Source: Novipirellula caenicola
GTDB taxonomy: Bacteria; Planctomycetota; Planctomycetia; Pirellulales; Pirellulaceae
DNA length: 64,000 nt
Reading direction: 5' to 3'
Assembly: GCF_039545035.1 (NCBI RefSeq)
Contig: NZ_BAABRO010000006.1
Coordinates: 186,001 to 250,000, forward strand
Position 1 is the stretch's first letter; each line of letters begins with the position of its first letter. Positions 53,326-62,930 of this stretch are shown here, one piece after another. The translations under genes were made by a program, and so were the position numbers. Under the pieces are notes generated by a model, which ran no database searches, was not told the DNA's origin, and saw only the letters and a program-made list of their open reading frames with translations.

Positions 53326-55125
53326 ATGACCACCGCTACTCTTCCCGCTCGTGATCAAGTCAAACCCGGTGACTGCTGGGATCTTTCGAGTCTTTGTCAG
53401 GATGACGCTTCGTGGGAAGCGGAATACAAGAAACTTGACGAGCAAATTGCCACCTACGAAACCTATCGTGGGCGGCTGGGAGAGTCAGCCAATGTGCTTG
53501 CCGAGGCGTTGACGTTTGACAGTCAATTCGATCGACTCGCCGAACGAGTGGGCACGTATGCGTTTTTGCGAACCACCGAAGATCAAGGCAACAGTGATTC
53601 GCAAGCGATGAAGCTGCGTTTCCAAAACTTGGCGGTCCGCGCCGGCCAAGCCGCCAGTTTCATGCGGCCCGAGTTGTTGGCGATCGAAGAATCGCGAATG
53701 AGCGAATTGGCGGCAGATGAAAAATTGGCTCCGTTTCGCCTGCAACTCGAACGCCTGCTGCGTTATCGGCCGCACACATTGACCGACAACGAAGAACGCT
53801 TGCTGGCGATGCAGGGCGAAATGGCATCGGCCGCCGGTAACGCGTTTCGACAATTGAATGATGCCGATTTGCGGTTTGGTGAAATCGAAGACCACGAAGG
53901 ACGCAAAGTCGAGCTATCGCATGCAACGTTCGGGCAAATGTTGATCAGCCCTGATCGAAAAGTGCGACGCAAAGCGTTTCACCAATATTACGAGCAATTT
54001 AAAAACCACGAAAACACGCTTGCCGCCACGCTCGGCGGCAGCATCCAACGCGATGTCTATTACGCGCGTGCCAAGAACTACGACAGCAGCCTGCAGGCGG
54101 CATTGTTCCCCGACAACGTGCCGGTGGATGTCTACGACAATTTGATCAGTGCGGTCCGTGAATCGTTACCCAGCGTGCACCACTATCTCGAGGTGCGTCG
54201 CCGCAAAATGGGGATCGACAAGATCCACCATTACGACACCTATGTGCCGATCCTAAGCGGTGTCAAAAAACATCACACCTGGGACCAAGCGGTCAACGTG
54301 ATACTCGAATCGCTGGCCCCGCTGGGTAGCGAATACGTCGGAGTGCTTGAAGCGGGGCTGCGCGGGCGTTGGGCCGATCGCTATCCCAACCGTGGAAAGC
54401 AAAGCGGTGCGTTTTCATGCGGCACGTTTGACGGCGACCCCTATATCTTGATGAATTTCAAAGAAGAGGTGCTTAACGACGTGTTTACGTTGACCCACGA
54501 AGCCGGGCACTCGATGCACAGCTGGTATTCGGCACGCAGCCAACCGTTTGAGTATTACAACTACACGATCTTTGTCGCCGAAGTCGCCAGCACGTTTAAC
54601 GAGCAATTGCTGACCGATTACTTGTTGAAAAATGCGGCCGATGACAACGAACGCGCCTACTTGATCAACAACGAACTCGATGGCATCCGAGCCACCGTGG
54701 TGCGTCAAACGATGTTTGCCGAGTTCGAAAAGATCACGCATGAAATGGCCGAAGCGGGCAAACCGTTGACCGTGGCGACATTCCGCGAAATCTATCGTGA
54801 TCTGTTGACCGCCTACTTCGGGCCCGATTTTGTCATCGACGAAGAACTCGAACGCGAATGTTTCCGGATCCCTCACTTTTACCGTGCGTTTTACGTTTAC
54901 AAGTATGCCACGGGGCTGAGCGCGGCGGTGGCACTTTCACGGCGAGTGCTCGAAGGCGGCAAACAGGAACTTGACGATTACCTACGCTTCCTATCGGGCG
55001 GGTGCAGCAAGGATCCGCTCGATTTGCTGCGTGATGCCGGCGTCGATATGACGCAGCCCGAGCCGGTTGCAACCACGCTTGAACGTTTTCGCACCTTGAC
55101 CGAAGAACTGGATCAACTGATTTAA
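53326..55125 (+). CDS. pepF: Oligoendopeptidase F, M3B metallopeptidase
   Basis: The ATG at 53326 (MTTATLPARDQVKPGDCWDLSSLCQDDASWEAEY) gives 599 residues, the normal size for PepF. It has the N-terminal helical cap (about 20-200) and the gluzincin core: LTHEAGHSMHSWYS with HEAGH at 391-395, the zinc Glu in the EVASTFNE segment, and a C-terminal FYRAFYVYKYATGLSAAVALS. The enzyme cleaves oligopeptides in the cytosol. No signal peptide is present. It stands alone, with the beta-CASP gene following 66 nt later on the same strand. Confidence 0.93.
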   Translation: MTTATLPARDQVKPGDCWDLSSLCQDDASWEAEYKKLDEQIATYETYRGRLGESANVLAEALTFDSQFDRLAERVGTYAFLRTTEDQGNSDSQAMKLRFQNLAVRAGQAASFMRPELLAIEESRMSELAADEKLAPFRLQLERLLRYRPHTLTDNEERLLAMQGEMASAAGNAFRQLNDADLRFGEIEDHEGRKVELSHATFGQMLISPDRKVRRKAFHQYYEQFKNHENTLAATLGGSIQRDVYYARAKNYDSSLQAALFPDNVPVDVYDNLISAVRESLPSVHHYLEVRRRKMGIDKIHHYDTYVPILSGVKKHHTWDQAVNVILESLAPLGSEYVGVLEAGLRGRWADRYPNRGKQSGAFSCGTFDGDPYILMNFKEEVLNDVFTLTHEAGHSMHSWYSARSQPFEYYNYTIFVAEVASTFNEQLLTDYLLKNAADDNERAYLINNELDGIRATVVRQTMFAEFEKITHEMAEAGKPLTVATFREIYRDLLTAYFGPDFVIDEELERECFRIPHFYRAFYVYKYATGLSAAVALSRRVLEGGKQELDDYLRFLSGGCSKDPLDLLRDAGVDMTQPEPVATTLERFRTLTEELDQLI

Positions 55126-55191
55126 GTTCGGCGGATCCAACGGCCGCTTGCTTTTCAACTCATTCGCTTTTTCAACCAGTGGACTCGTGTG

Positions 55192-56772
55192 ATGGCCAAT
55201 TTGACATTTTGTGGCGCTGCAGGCACGGTGACGGGATCTTGTTCGCTGGTCGAAAGCGACGGCAAGCAGTTCTTGGTCGATTGCGGGTTGTTTCAGGGAA
55301 CGAAAACAACACAAAGCTTGAACTACAAGCCGTTTCCGTTTGATGCAGCGAAAATCGAGTTCTTGTTTCTTACCCATGCTCATATCGACCATTCGGGATT
55401 GCTGCCGAAGTTGGTGCGAGCTGGGTTCCGTGGCAAAATCTTCGCCACCAATGCCACCTGTGACTTGTTAGAGTTCATGTTGCGTGACTCGGCGTACATT
55501 CAAGAGACCAACGCCGAGCGTTTGAATGTCAAACGCGAACAAAAAGGCCAGGATCTGATCGAGGCGATCTACACGATGGAGGATGCCGAGCAAACGCTGC
55601 GGCAACTCGAACGTGTTGAATACGAACAGTGGTTCAGTCCCGGCGATGGGGTGCGTGGGCGTTTGTGGAATGCGGGGCACTTGTTGGGATCAGCCTCGGT
55701 CGAACTGCAGATCGATGAATCGGGCGACACGATTCGCGTGTTGTTTTCGGGCGATCTCGGTCCCGATGAAAAAGCGTTTCATCTGGCGCCGGACGCGCCG
55801 GCCGGCTACGACTATGTGATTTGCGAAAGCACCTATGGCAATCGTGATCGCGAGGACTATACGCTGGAAAAACGCCGCGAAATGATGCGCGAAGAATTGA
55901 CTCTCGGGCTCAAACGTGGCGGCAATATCGTGATTCCCTCGTTTGCAGTCGAACGCAGCCAAGAACTGCTGCATGATATCGGCGTGCTGATTTCGACGGG
56001 CCAGATTCCTGAAGCGGATGTCTATATTGATTCCCCATTGGCAAGAAAAGTCACCGAGGTTTTCATTGATCACGCCCACGATTTGGATGACATCGAAGTC
56101 GACGCAACAAATATCTTTCGGCATCGGCGTTTTCATCTCGTCCAAAGCGTCGAAGAGAGCAAGGCGATCAATCGGATCAAACGGGGCGCGATCATCATTT
56201 CGGCAAGCGGGATGTGTAACGCGGGCCGAATCAAACATCACCTGAAAAACAACATTTGGCGACGCGAATCAACGGTCTTGTTTGTCGGTTACCAATCGCC
56301 GGGCACTCTTGGGCATATTATCACCAGCGGTGCAAAACGAGTTCGCATCTATGGCAAAGAATACAAAGTCGAAGCGGCCATTCGCAGCATCGGTAATTAT
56401 TCGGCGCATGCCGACCAAGGCGAACTGATCGATTGGGTGAAAGAACGCGGCCCCGTGTTGGGGGCCTTGTTTCTAAATCATGGCGAAGACGATGCGCGGC
56501 AAGTGATGCGGGAAATGTTGCACGAACATGGGATCGATCGTGACATGATTTTGATGCCGCAGTTCGATGAAACGTTCGAGTTGAAACCGCATCAATGTCC
56601 CGTGTTGGTGTCGCACCCCAAACCGCGATTGGATGAATCACAAACGGTCCGCGATTGGCACAATGACTACGCTTCGTTCATGATCAATTTGAACGACAAA
56701 CTTGGCTCGCTCGATGATGCACATCAAAAGGCCGAATTGATCCATCAATTGTCGGCATTGTTGGGGCGTTAG
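55192..56772 (+). CDS. Metallo-beta-lactamase/beta-CASP RNase
   Basis: The 526-residue protein begins MANLTFCGAAGTVTGSCSLV; a GTG three bases upstream is an alternative start. The MBL motifs are HAHIDHSG (H62, H64, D66, H67), NAGHLLGSA and FSGDLG; the beta-CASP cap (about 210-380) has ESTYGNRDRED, VIPSFAVERSQELL, DSPLARKVTEVF, SASGMCNAGRIKHHL, TVLFVGYQSPGTLGH and the C-terminal SAHADQGEL. Such proteins are CPSF73-like RNases of bacteria (YbiS/RNase J relatives) that act in RNA processing or decay. It is likely co-transcribed with pepF (66-nt gap). Confidence 0.92.
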   Translation: MANLTFCGAAGTVTGSCSLVESDGKQFLVDCGLFQGTKTTQSLNYKPFPFDAAKIEFLFLTHAHIDHSGLLPKLVRAGFRGKIFATNATCDLLEFMLRDSAYIQETNAERLNVKREQKGQDLIEAIYTMEDAEQTLRQLERVEYEQWFSPGDGVRGRLWNAGHLLGSASVELQIDESGDTIRVLFSGDLGPDEKAFHLAPDAPAGYDYVICESTYGNRDREDYTLEKRREMMREELTLGLKRGGNIVIPSFAVERSQELLHDIGVLISTGQIPEADVYIDSPLARKVTEVFIDHAHDLDDIEVDATNIFRHRRFHLVQSVEESKAINRIKRGAIIISASGMCNAGRIKHHLKNNIWRRESTVLFVGYQSPGTLGHIITSGAKRVRIYGKEYKVEAAIRSIGNYSAHADQGELIDWVKERGPVLGALFLNHGEDDARQVMREMLHEHGIDRDMILMPQFDETFELKPHQCPVLVSHPKPRLDESQTVRDWHNDYASFMINLNDKLGSLDDAHQKAELIHQLSALLGR

Positions 56773-56805
56773 AAGTGGTTCGTCTGGTGGTATGGTCACA
56801 GTCCG

Positions 56806-58380
56806 ATGCGAAGTCTGTTTAAGTATATCGTCGACGCGGTGCGGCAGCCTCGCGAAGAGCTGACTCGTCATCAAGAGTCGGTGCGGTATGCGTTTGATTT
56901 GACCGCTCATTGTTGGCGTCAATTGGTGCATTATCGTGCCGAGGGCATGGCGGCCGAATTGACCTACCGAACGATCTTTTCACTGATCCCCGTCGTCGTG
57001 CTGGGGTTGGTGATGTTTCGCATCGTTGGCGGGCTCGAAGAGGTGCAGCAGAAAGTCGAAGACCAAGTCTATTCGTTTTTTGGTGTGCCCTACATTCCCG
57101 AAGACTACATTGACCGCGAGCCAGAGCAAGACGAAGAACCGCTGATGGATTCGGATGCGAGCGAGGGGCAATCCGATTTCAGTTTATCGTCTCCGGCGAT
57201 GTCACCGTCCACTCCGGCGGTGGTTCAAGAGACGACCTCTGATTCGCCGGCACAACAGGTCGCCGAGCCAAGTGAATTGCTTTCCGAAACCGTCGCCGGC
57301 AGCGAAACCGAGGACCTTAGCAGCGACCCGGAAAGTGACGCCGAATCGCGACGTCAAGCACGCGCAGGAATTCGCAAGGCGCTGCACGAAGCGACCACCA
57401 AGATTGCCGAACTCGATTTTGCCTCGATTGGCGTCATCGGCTTGGTGCTGTTTATCTATGCCGCAATCGCGTTGGCCAATGCCACCGAATCGATTTTTAA
57501 TTTGATCTTCGAAGCATCGACCCACCGCCCGGTTCACATCCGAGTTGCCATTCATTGGTCAATCATCACCTTGGGCAGCGGGTTGTTGGCGATCAGTTTG
57601 TATTTGTCCGGGCAAGCCGTCGATTGGTTCGGAACGCTCGGGGCGAATCAGAAAATGGTGGTGATCGCATCGCATGCATTGTCATTGATCGCCAGCTGGG
57701 CGCTGTTGTTTTTGCTGTATGCGTTGATGCCCAACACACACGTGTCGGTTCGAGCGGCGGCGATCGGATCGTTTGTGGGGGCATTGTTGTGGCAGGCGGC
57801 AAAAACGGGATTTCAGTTTTATGTCGCCACGGCATTGCCCTATTCGGCGCTGTATGGGGCGCTTGGCTTGATCCCGCTATTTCTATTTTGGATCTATTTG
57901 ACGTGGTTGATCTTTTTATTCGGTTTGATCCTGACCCGAACGCTCCAGATGATGCGTGGTCGACGATCGGCGAAGTGGATTGATGCCGATGATGAAACGG
58001 CGCTGCACGGCGATCCCGATTGGATGTTGCCGATGATGGTCGAAGTGGCCGAAGCGTTTGAAGCGGGCAAGACGCTGGATTTTCAACAGCTTTCCACGCA
58101 ACTTGGTCTAAATGGCAATCATGCCCGCGAGATGGCAGAACGGCTTGTCGATGCAAAGCTGCTGCGGCGTGTGACTCAAGGCAATGACGATGACGAGGAT
58201 GATTCATTGACGTTAGGGCGGCCGGCACATCAGATCGAAATTCAAGAGATTTTAACGCTGGCTCATCATTCACGGTCCATCAGCCGCCATCGAGCCTGGG
58301 TGGCGCTGCGAGAAATCCAGCAGGCCCAACATGATGCCATGGCGGGGCGAACGCTCGCCTCGCTGATGAGTGACAGCTAG
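56806..58380 (+). CDS. YihY/BrkB-family membrane protein with acidic insertion
   Basis: The 524 residues follow the YihY layout: a basic N-terminal helix, TM1 (MAAELTYRTIFSLIPVVVLGLVMFRIVGG, about 48-75), then five more spans to about residue 385 (FASIGVIGLVLFIYAAIALANATESIFNLIFEA; WSIITLGSGLLAISLYLSG; MVVIASHALSLIASWALLFLLYALMPNTHV). Between TM1 and TM2 there is an extra 110-residue acidic Ser/Glu/Asp-rich loop (IDREPEQDEEPLMDSDASEG...SDPESDAESRRQ) that ordinary members lack. The C-terminal 140 residues are a soluble helix-rich domain, probably winged-helix-like (FQQLSTQLGLNGNHAREMAERLVDAKLLRRV). The function of the family is unproven. Confidence 0.88.
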   Translation: MRSLFKYIVDAVRQPREELTRHQESVRYAFDLTAHCWRQLVHYRAEGMAAELTYRTIFSLIPVVVLGLVMFRIVGGLEEVQQKVEDQVYSFFGVPYIPEDYIDREPEQDEEPLMDSDASEGQSDFSLSSPAMSPSTPAVVQETTSDSPAQQVAEPSELLSETVAGSETEDLSSDPESDAESRRQARAGIRKALHEATTKIAELDFASIGVIGLVLFIYAAIALANATESIFNLIFEASTHRPVHIRVAIHWSIITLGSGLLAISLYLSGQAVDWFGTLGANQKMVVIASHALSLIASWALLFLLYALMPNTHVSVRAAAIGSFVGALLWQAAKTGFQFYVATALPYSALYGALGLIPLFLFWIYLTWLIFLFGLILTRTLQMMRGRRSAKWIDADDETALHGDPDWMLPMMVEVAEAFEAGKTLDFQQLSTQLGLNGNHAREMAERLVDAKLLRRVTQGNDDDEDDSLTLGRPAHQIEIQEILTLAHHSRSISRHRAWVALREIQQAQHDAMAGRTLASLMSDS

Positions 58381-58611
58381 AACGATTTTTTTAAAATGGA
58401 TCGGGGGGATTCGCGTGCTGATGCGGCGAGTGGCGTCGCGGTCGAAATCGTTGCATTTTTACTTGCCGCGACCGGGCCGCTGCTGCGAAAGCTTTTTCCC
58501 GAAACAGCCCTCGCCAACGCCCCCATTACTTGCACTGGACGTGGGGTGCCTTATGATCAAGGGGCTAAACGACTCGTACCACCGAGTCCTCCGTCTGTCC
58601 CTTCGAATGTT

Positions 58612-59664
58612 ATGAGCGTCATGATGCTGTCGCCCGTCGTTTCCGCTGCCGCCGAAGCTGCCTCTGTTGGTTTTGCATTGCCGCTGGCAAATTGGCAATT
58701 GCTTGGCCAAAAGCCGATGAACGTGGTCTGGTTGGCGATCGTGTTGTTTGTGCTTTTCCTGATCGCAATCTTAGGGTTCTTCTTCATCCGCTACGGAAAA
58801 CTGTGGTTTCAAGCTTACATGTCGGTCGCCGACGTCAGCTTGATGAGTCTGATTCGGATGCACTTTACCAAGGTCAATCCGAACGTGATTGTCCAGGCCA
58901 AGGTGATGTCGGCCCAAGCCGGGCTGAGCATTTCGCGTCGCGACGGGATCAGCACCCGGCGGTTGGAAGCGCACTATTTGGCAGGCGGCAACGTGATGAA
59001 TGTGATTCATGCGATCATCGCGGCCCATCGCGCCGAAATCCCATTGGATTTTGACCAGGCGGCTGCAATCGACTTGGCTGGACGTGATGTGCTTGACGCA
59101 GTGCAAACGAGTGTCTATCCGAAAGTCATCGATTGTCCCGATCCGAGCCGAACCGGCAAAACCACGCTCAGTGCGATCACCAAAAATGGAATTGAACTTC
59201 GGGTGCGAGCCCGCGTTACGGTGCGGACCAATATCGAACAATTGATCGGCGGTGCGACCGAGGACACCGTGATCGCACGTGTGGGCGAGGCAATCATTAG
59301 TTCGATCGGTTCGACGACGGATCACTTCAAAGTGCTCGAGAATCCCGACATGATCACTCGCGTGGTGCTGTCGCGTGGTCTGGATGCCCAAACCGCGTTC
59401 GAAATCGTATCGATCGATATTGCGGACATCGATGTTGGCGAAAACATCGGCGCACGTTTGCAAAGCGATCAAGCCGAGGCGGACACTCGCGTGGCTCGCG
59501 CCCAAGCCGAGCGTCGACGCGCCGAAGCGATCGCCGAAGAACAACAAATGAAAGCCAAGGTGGCCGAGAATCGTTCGCAGTTGGTTTTGGCCGAAGCCAA
59601 GGTGCCGATGGCAATGGCCGAAGCGTTCCGTGGCGGTCGCATTACCGCGCCAAACGCCAACTAA
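58612..59664 (+). CDS. floA: Flotillin-like protein FloA
   Basis: The ATG at 58612 ([17 protein letters not shown]) gives 350 residues, near the 330 typical of FloA; the earlier open frame is Arg/Ala-rich nonsense. Two hydrophobic stretches near residues 35-65 ([25 protein letters not shown]) form the membrane hairpin. The SPFH domain follows with [40 protein letters not shown], then a coiled-coil repeat, [52 protein letters not shown], that drives oligomer formation. FloA organises membrane microdomains. It ends 3 nt before the next gene and starts a five-gene run. Confidence 0.93.
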   Translation: MSVMMLSPVVSAAAEAASVGFALPLANWQLLGQKPMNVVWLAIVLFVLFLIAILGFFFIRYGKLWFQAYMSVADVSLMSLIRMHFTKVNPNVIVQAKVMSAQAGLSISRRDGISTRRLEAHYLAGGNVMNVIHAIIAAHRAEIPLDFDQAAAIDLAGRDVLDAVQTSVYPKVIDCPDPSRTGKTTLSAITKNGIELRVRARVTVRTNIEQLIGGATEDTVIARVGEAIISSIGSTTDHFKVLENPDMITRVVLSRGLDAQTAFEIVSIDIADIDVGENIGARLQSDQAEADTRVARAQAERRRAEAIAEEQQMKAKVAENRSQLVLAEAKVPMAMAEAFRGGRITAPNAN

Positions 59665-59667
59665 GCA

Positions 59668-60504
59668 ATGAGTCGCAAATCTTATCGAGTGAAATTCGCG
59701 GGCGGTGCGGGTTTTGAATTAGCCGGCATTATCGACCGTCCGGATACCACCGCCGCGGTTCCCGTGTTGGTGCTGAGTCATTGTTTTACTTGTAACAAAG
59801 ACTTGAAAGCGATCGTGCGAATCTCTCGCGGGCTTGCCGAACGTGGGATTGCAGTGCTTCGCTACGACATGACCGGGCTTGGGGGCAGCAGCGGAGATTT
59901 CTCGCAAACGAATTTTTCGACGAACGTGGCTGATTTAAAAGCTGCGATCGCATTTGCGAATTCTGAAATCGGCGATGTGCACGCGTTGATGGGACACAGC
60001 TTTGGCGGAGCCGCGTCGTTGGCGGTGGCAAGCGAATACTCAACCGATGCCTCCGACAAACTTGGCTGCGTGATCGCGTTGGCCGCGCCAAGCGACACCT
60101 CTCATTTGGCGAACCTGTTGTTGCGAATGAACCCCGCGATTGAAAACGACGGCCAAGGCGAAGTGTCGATCGGAGGTTTCCGGTGGCAAATCGACTCGCA
60201 AATGGTCGCTGATTTTCGTCGACACGATCTGCCCGACCGAATCAGCAAAATTCGCATTCCCACGATGGTCATGCATTCCCCCGTGGATGAAACGGTGGGG
60301 TTTGATCATGCACTGCGGATCATGTCGCTGATCAATCAGTCGGATGTGTCCGAGATGGACGCGTCGAGTTCCACGCACGGCAAACCGCTCTGTTCGTTGG
60401 TATCGCTCGACGGTGCGGATCATTTGTTGGCCCAACATGCTCACGATATTGAATATGTCAGCGATTTGGCTGCCGCGATGGTGCGTCGCTACTGTCGCCC
60501 CTAA
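59668..60504 (+). CDS. Alpha/beta hydrolase
   Basis: The 278-residue protein has the catalytic elbow GHSFGG with Ser113, an acid in HSPVDETVGF and the His in GADHLL. Its N-terminal part (KSYRVKFAGGAGFELAGIIDRP...VLVLSHCFTCNKDLKAIVRISRGLAERGIAVLRYDMTGLGGSSGDF) matches the hydrolase half of proteins that are often fused to an OsmC domain; no OsmC part is present here. The substrate is unknown. It starts 3 nt after the floA stop, and its own stop overlaps the next start by one base, so it is translationally coupled on both sides. Confidence 0.9.
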   Translation: MSRKSYRVKFAGGAGFELAGIIDRPDTTAAVPVLVLSHCFTCNKDLKAIVRISRGLAERGIAVLRYDMTGLGGSSGDFSQTNFSTNVADLKAAIAFANSEIGDVHALMGHSFGGAASLAVASEYSTDASDKLGCVIALAAPSDTSHLANLLLRMNPAIENDGQGEVSIGGFRWQIDSQMVADFRRHDLPDRISKIRIPTMVMHSPVDETVGFDHALRIMSLINQSDVSEMDASSSTHGKPLCSLVSLDGADHLLAQHAHDIEYVSDLAAAMVRRYCRP

Positions 60505-60785
60505 TGGAAAACCTGTTACCCGAGGCCTACAAAACCGCGATGCAGCGAGAGATTCTATTATTTGCCGCGCTTCGTGATGCCGCGGGTACCGATTCGCTCG
60601 TCATTGATGTCGGCAGCGATGCGACGGCCGCCGATGTGATTTGCGAAGTCGCGCAGCGTGTCCCGTCGATGCAAACGCTGCTGGCGTCGTGCCGCGTTGC
60701 ACTGGACAGCCGCTATGTTGCGAACACTCAGCCGCTTGGGACGGCAACCGAGATTGCGATTATTCCCCCGGTTAGCGGCGGATGA
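60504..60785 (+). CDS. moaD: Molybdopterin synthase small subunit (MoaD)
   Basis: The 93-residue product is a ubiquitin-like beta-grasp protein ending in the GG tail (VSGG) that becomes a thiocarboxylate. Key features are REILLFAALRDAAGTDSLVIDVGSDATAADVI and IAIIPPVSGG. The ATG at 60504 overlaps the stop of the hydrolase; MQREILLF at 60540 is an alternative start. The protein donates sulfur for the dithiolene of molybdopterin together with MoaE, which follows at a 4-nt overlap. Confidence 0.9.
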   Translation: MENLLPEAYKTAMQREILLFAALRDAAGTDSLVIDVGSDATAADVICEVAQRVPSMQTLLASCRVALDSRYVANTQPLGTATEIAIIPPVSGG

Positions 60786-61252
60786 ACGTGATGTCGGAAT
60801 GCTACGTTGAATTGACCGAGAATCCCATCGATGCGGGGGCGTTGTTGACTAAGGTGGGCGATCCCGATGTCGGAGCCCATGCATGGTTCTATGGCGTGAC
60901 GCGGCGGACCACCGGCGACCGAGTGACTAGTCTGCTGTCCTACGAAGCTCATCCATCAATGGCGGTGGCGGAGCTAAAACGGCTGGCCGCCGAAGCGATC
61001 GAGCGGTTCGGTCTGAACAGCATCGTCGTCGTCCATCGCGTAGGCGAAGTCCCCGTGGGCGAAGCAAGTGTGGTGCTAGGTTGCAGTAGTGCGCATCGAA
61101 AATCATCGTTTGCAGCACTTCCGTGGTTGATGGACCAAATCAAAACCGACGTCCCGATTTGGAAACGCGAAACGTATGCCGATGGCACGACGCAGTGGGT
61201 GCATCCAACGGAATCGGTGGTGGATGAACGCGAAGCGGAGGACGATGCATGA
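60782..61252 (+). CDS. moaE: Molybdopterin synthase large subunit (MoaE)
   Basis: The 156-residue protein has the MoaE pattern: HAWFYGVTRRTTGDRVTSLLSYEAHPSMAVAELK, the hallmark VHRVGEVPVGEASVVLGCSSAHRKSSFAA with the conserved His-Arg and Lys, and DVPIWKRETYADGTTQWV at the end. Together with MoaD it converts cyclic pyranopterin monophosphate to molybdopterin. The start overlaps the MoaD stop by 4 nt (ATGA) and its stop overlaps the next start by 4 nt. An alternative start three codons in (MSECYVEL) is possible. Confidence 0.92.
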   Translation: MNVMSECYVELTENPIDAGALLTKVGDPDVGAHAWFYGVTRRTTGDRVTSLLSYEAHPSMAVAELKRLAAEAIERFGLNSIVVVHRVGEVPVGEASVVLGCSSAHRKSSFAALPWLMDQIKTDVPIWKRETYADGTTQWVHPTESVVDEREAEDDA

Positions 61253-62424
61253 CGCTGCCTCGCCGAATCTATCTCGATCACGCCGCGACGTCGTGGCCAA
61301 AGCAAGACGATGTTCTCGATGCGGTGGACCGTTACGCTCGCGATTGTGGTGCCGCGTCGGGACGTGGCCAATATCAATCGGCAAATCGAGCCGATGCGAT
61401 CCTTCGTTCGGCGCGGCTCGGGCTGACGCGTTTGATCGGAAGTCCTTCCGCTGAAAGTATCGCATTTTTTAGCAATGGTACTCAGGCGATCAACGCGGCG
61501 ATTGCCGGGATCGTTCGCGATGGAGACCATGTCGTGTGTACCGCTGCCGAACACAACAGTGTGCTGCGGCCATTATCGCATCTTGCTAACACTCGCCGTG
61601 TCACCCTGACCGTTGTCGAATGTGATTCCGACGGCGTGGTACGGGCCGAGGATGTGCTCAATGCGGTGACCGAATCAACTCGCTTGGTCGCGGTCACGTC
61701 GGCTAGCAACGTCACTGGCGGCGAGCAACCGATTCAAGCGATCGGCAGCGGGTTGCGAAGCCTTCGTTCGGCAACCGACTGCACGGCCTTCCTGTGTGAC
61801 GCGGCACAAACGTTGGGCTACCTGCCGATCGATGTGCAAGCCTGCAGCATTGATCTGTTGGCAGCACCGGGACACAAGGGAATCGGTGGCCCGCAAGGCA
61901 CTGGATTTTTGTATGTCTCGCCAACATGGCACGAAGAAATTGCGGCAAGCGTGTTTGGCGGCACCGGCAGCCAATCCGAGTCGTTGGCGATGCCGACAAC
62001 GATGCCGGCAAAGCTTGAGCCGGGGAATTTGAACGTCGCAGCAATCGCCGGCTTGGATGTCGCGGTCAAACAGATCGCTGCCCGCGAAGAAGCGGTCTAC
62101 AGCGAGACGCTGCAATCGGTCGCCCGTCAGTTGAACGAGGGGCTTCGCTCTATCGAATCGATCCGCGTGTTTGGAAAACCAAGTCGATTGCCGATCGTCA
62201 GTCTCGCGATCGACGGATTCGAGCCGACGGATTTGTCGGCGATTTTAGATGCTCAATTTTCAATCGAAACGCGAGCCGGTTTGCACTGTGCCGCACTGAT
62301 TCACGAGGCGATCGGTAGTGCACCCGCCGGGACGTTACGAATCAGTGGTTCGGCAACCACGTCGGTTGAAGAGATCGATGCGGTGATCGCAGCCATCCGG
62401 CAGATTGCCGATGCACTCGGTTGA
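61249..62424 (+). CDS. Cysteine desulfurase (class V aminotransferase)
   Basis: The 391-residue PLP enzyme has the N-terminal IYLDHAATSWPKQDDVLDAV, the PLP-contact AEHNSVLRPLS, the Lys in APGHKGIGGPQGTGFLYV and the sulfur-carrier Cys in ETRAGLHCAALIHEAIG near residue 345. It resembles SufS/CsdA or CsdB-type enzymes more than IscS. It removes sulfur from cysteine as a persulfide. The 4-nt overlap with moaE and the MoaD partner suggest that it feeds sulfur to the MoaD thiocarboxylate; that is an inference from gene order. Confidence 0.9.
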   Translation: MTLPRRIYLDHAATSWPKQDDVLDAVDRYARDCGAASGRGQYQSANRADAILRSARLGLTRLIGSPSAESIAFFSNGTQAINAAIAGIVRDGDHVVCTAAEHNSVLRPLSHLANTRRVTLTVVECDSDGVVRAEDVLNAVTESTRLVAVTSASNVTGGEQPIQAIGSGLRSLRSATDCTAFLCDAAQTLGYLPIDVQACSIDLLAAPGHKGIGGPQGTGFLYVSPTWHEEIAASVFGGTGSQSESLAMPTTMPAKLEPGNLNVAAIAGLDVAVKQIAAREEAVYSETLQSVARQLNEGLRSIESIRVFGKPSRLPIVSLAIDGFEPTDLSAILDAQFSIETRAGLHCAALIHEAIGSAPAGTLRISGSATTSVEEIDAVIAAIRQIADALG

Positions 62425-62522
62425 ATCTGCCGCGGATGCGTGTAACGAGGCCAGCCCCGCGCCGCTCCACGAAGGAAACGTACGCTTCAGGCGACTTTCG
62501 TCGCCCATTGCCGAACAATTGT

Positions 62523-62570
62523 CTCAACGGTTCCGCGAGCGGAATTGGATCCGAAACGCGAACCGTTGAG
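62523..62570. terminator. Hairpin between convergent genes
   Basis: CTCAACGGTTC (62523-62533) is the exact complement of GAACCGTTGAG (62560-62570), an 11-bp stem with a 26-nt loop. It lies between the desulfurase stop and the convergent gene ending at 62601. Confidence 0.5.
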
Positions 62571-62600
62571 GACAACGATTCTATATCGGGAACGCGGGAT

Positions 62601-62930
62601 TTAGCGGCCTAGGTACAGCGAAAAGCCACCGCGTCCGATCGAGATGCCGGTTCCGCCGCGATAACCGTAGCCCCCGTAACGTCCGTACGATGGGTAGCCA
62701 TAACCGCCGCCGTAATACGACCGGTACGGAGCCCGATAACGAGACCCGTAATGATGTCCATGATGCACCGGAGCGCGGTAGCTGTGATGGACGCCATGGT
62801 GACCACGGTGGTGGCTGCCGTGATGGTGCCCGCTGTGCCGTGAATAACGACCGTGGGCTGCATCCGCGCTACTTGTCATCACAACGCCAGCGAGAACGAA
62901 CACGCCAGCAAATAAAATTTTCTTAAACAT
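62601..62930 (-). CDS. Secreted His/Gly/Tyr-rich small protein
   Basis: With the ATG at 62930 the 109 residues start with a signal peptide (MFKKILFAGVFVLAGVVMTSSADAA). The mature part is low-complexity: a His-rich half (HSGHHHGSHHRGHHGVHHSYRAPVHHGHHYGSRY) followed by a Tyr/Gly-rich half (YYGGGYGYPSYGRYGGYGYRGG) and a short hydrophobic end. The His cluster could bind Ni, Zn or Cu ions; this is an inference from composition. I recognise no family. Confidence 0.75.
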   Translation of the reverse strand: MFKKILFAGVFVLAGVVMTSSADAAHGRYSRHSGHHHGSHHRGHHGVHHSYRAPVHHGHHYGSRYRAPYRSYYGGGYGYPSYGRYGGYGYRGGTGISIGRGGFSLYLGR

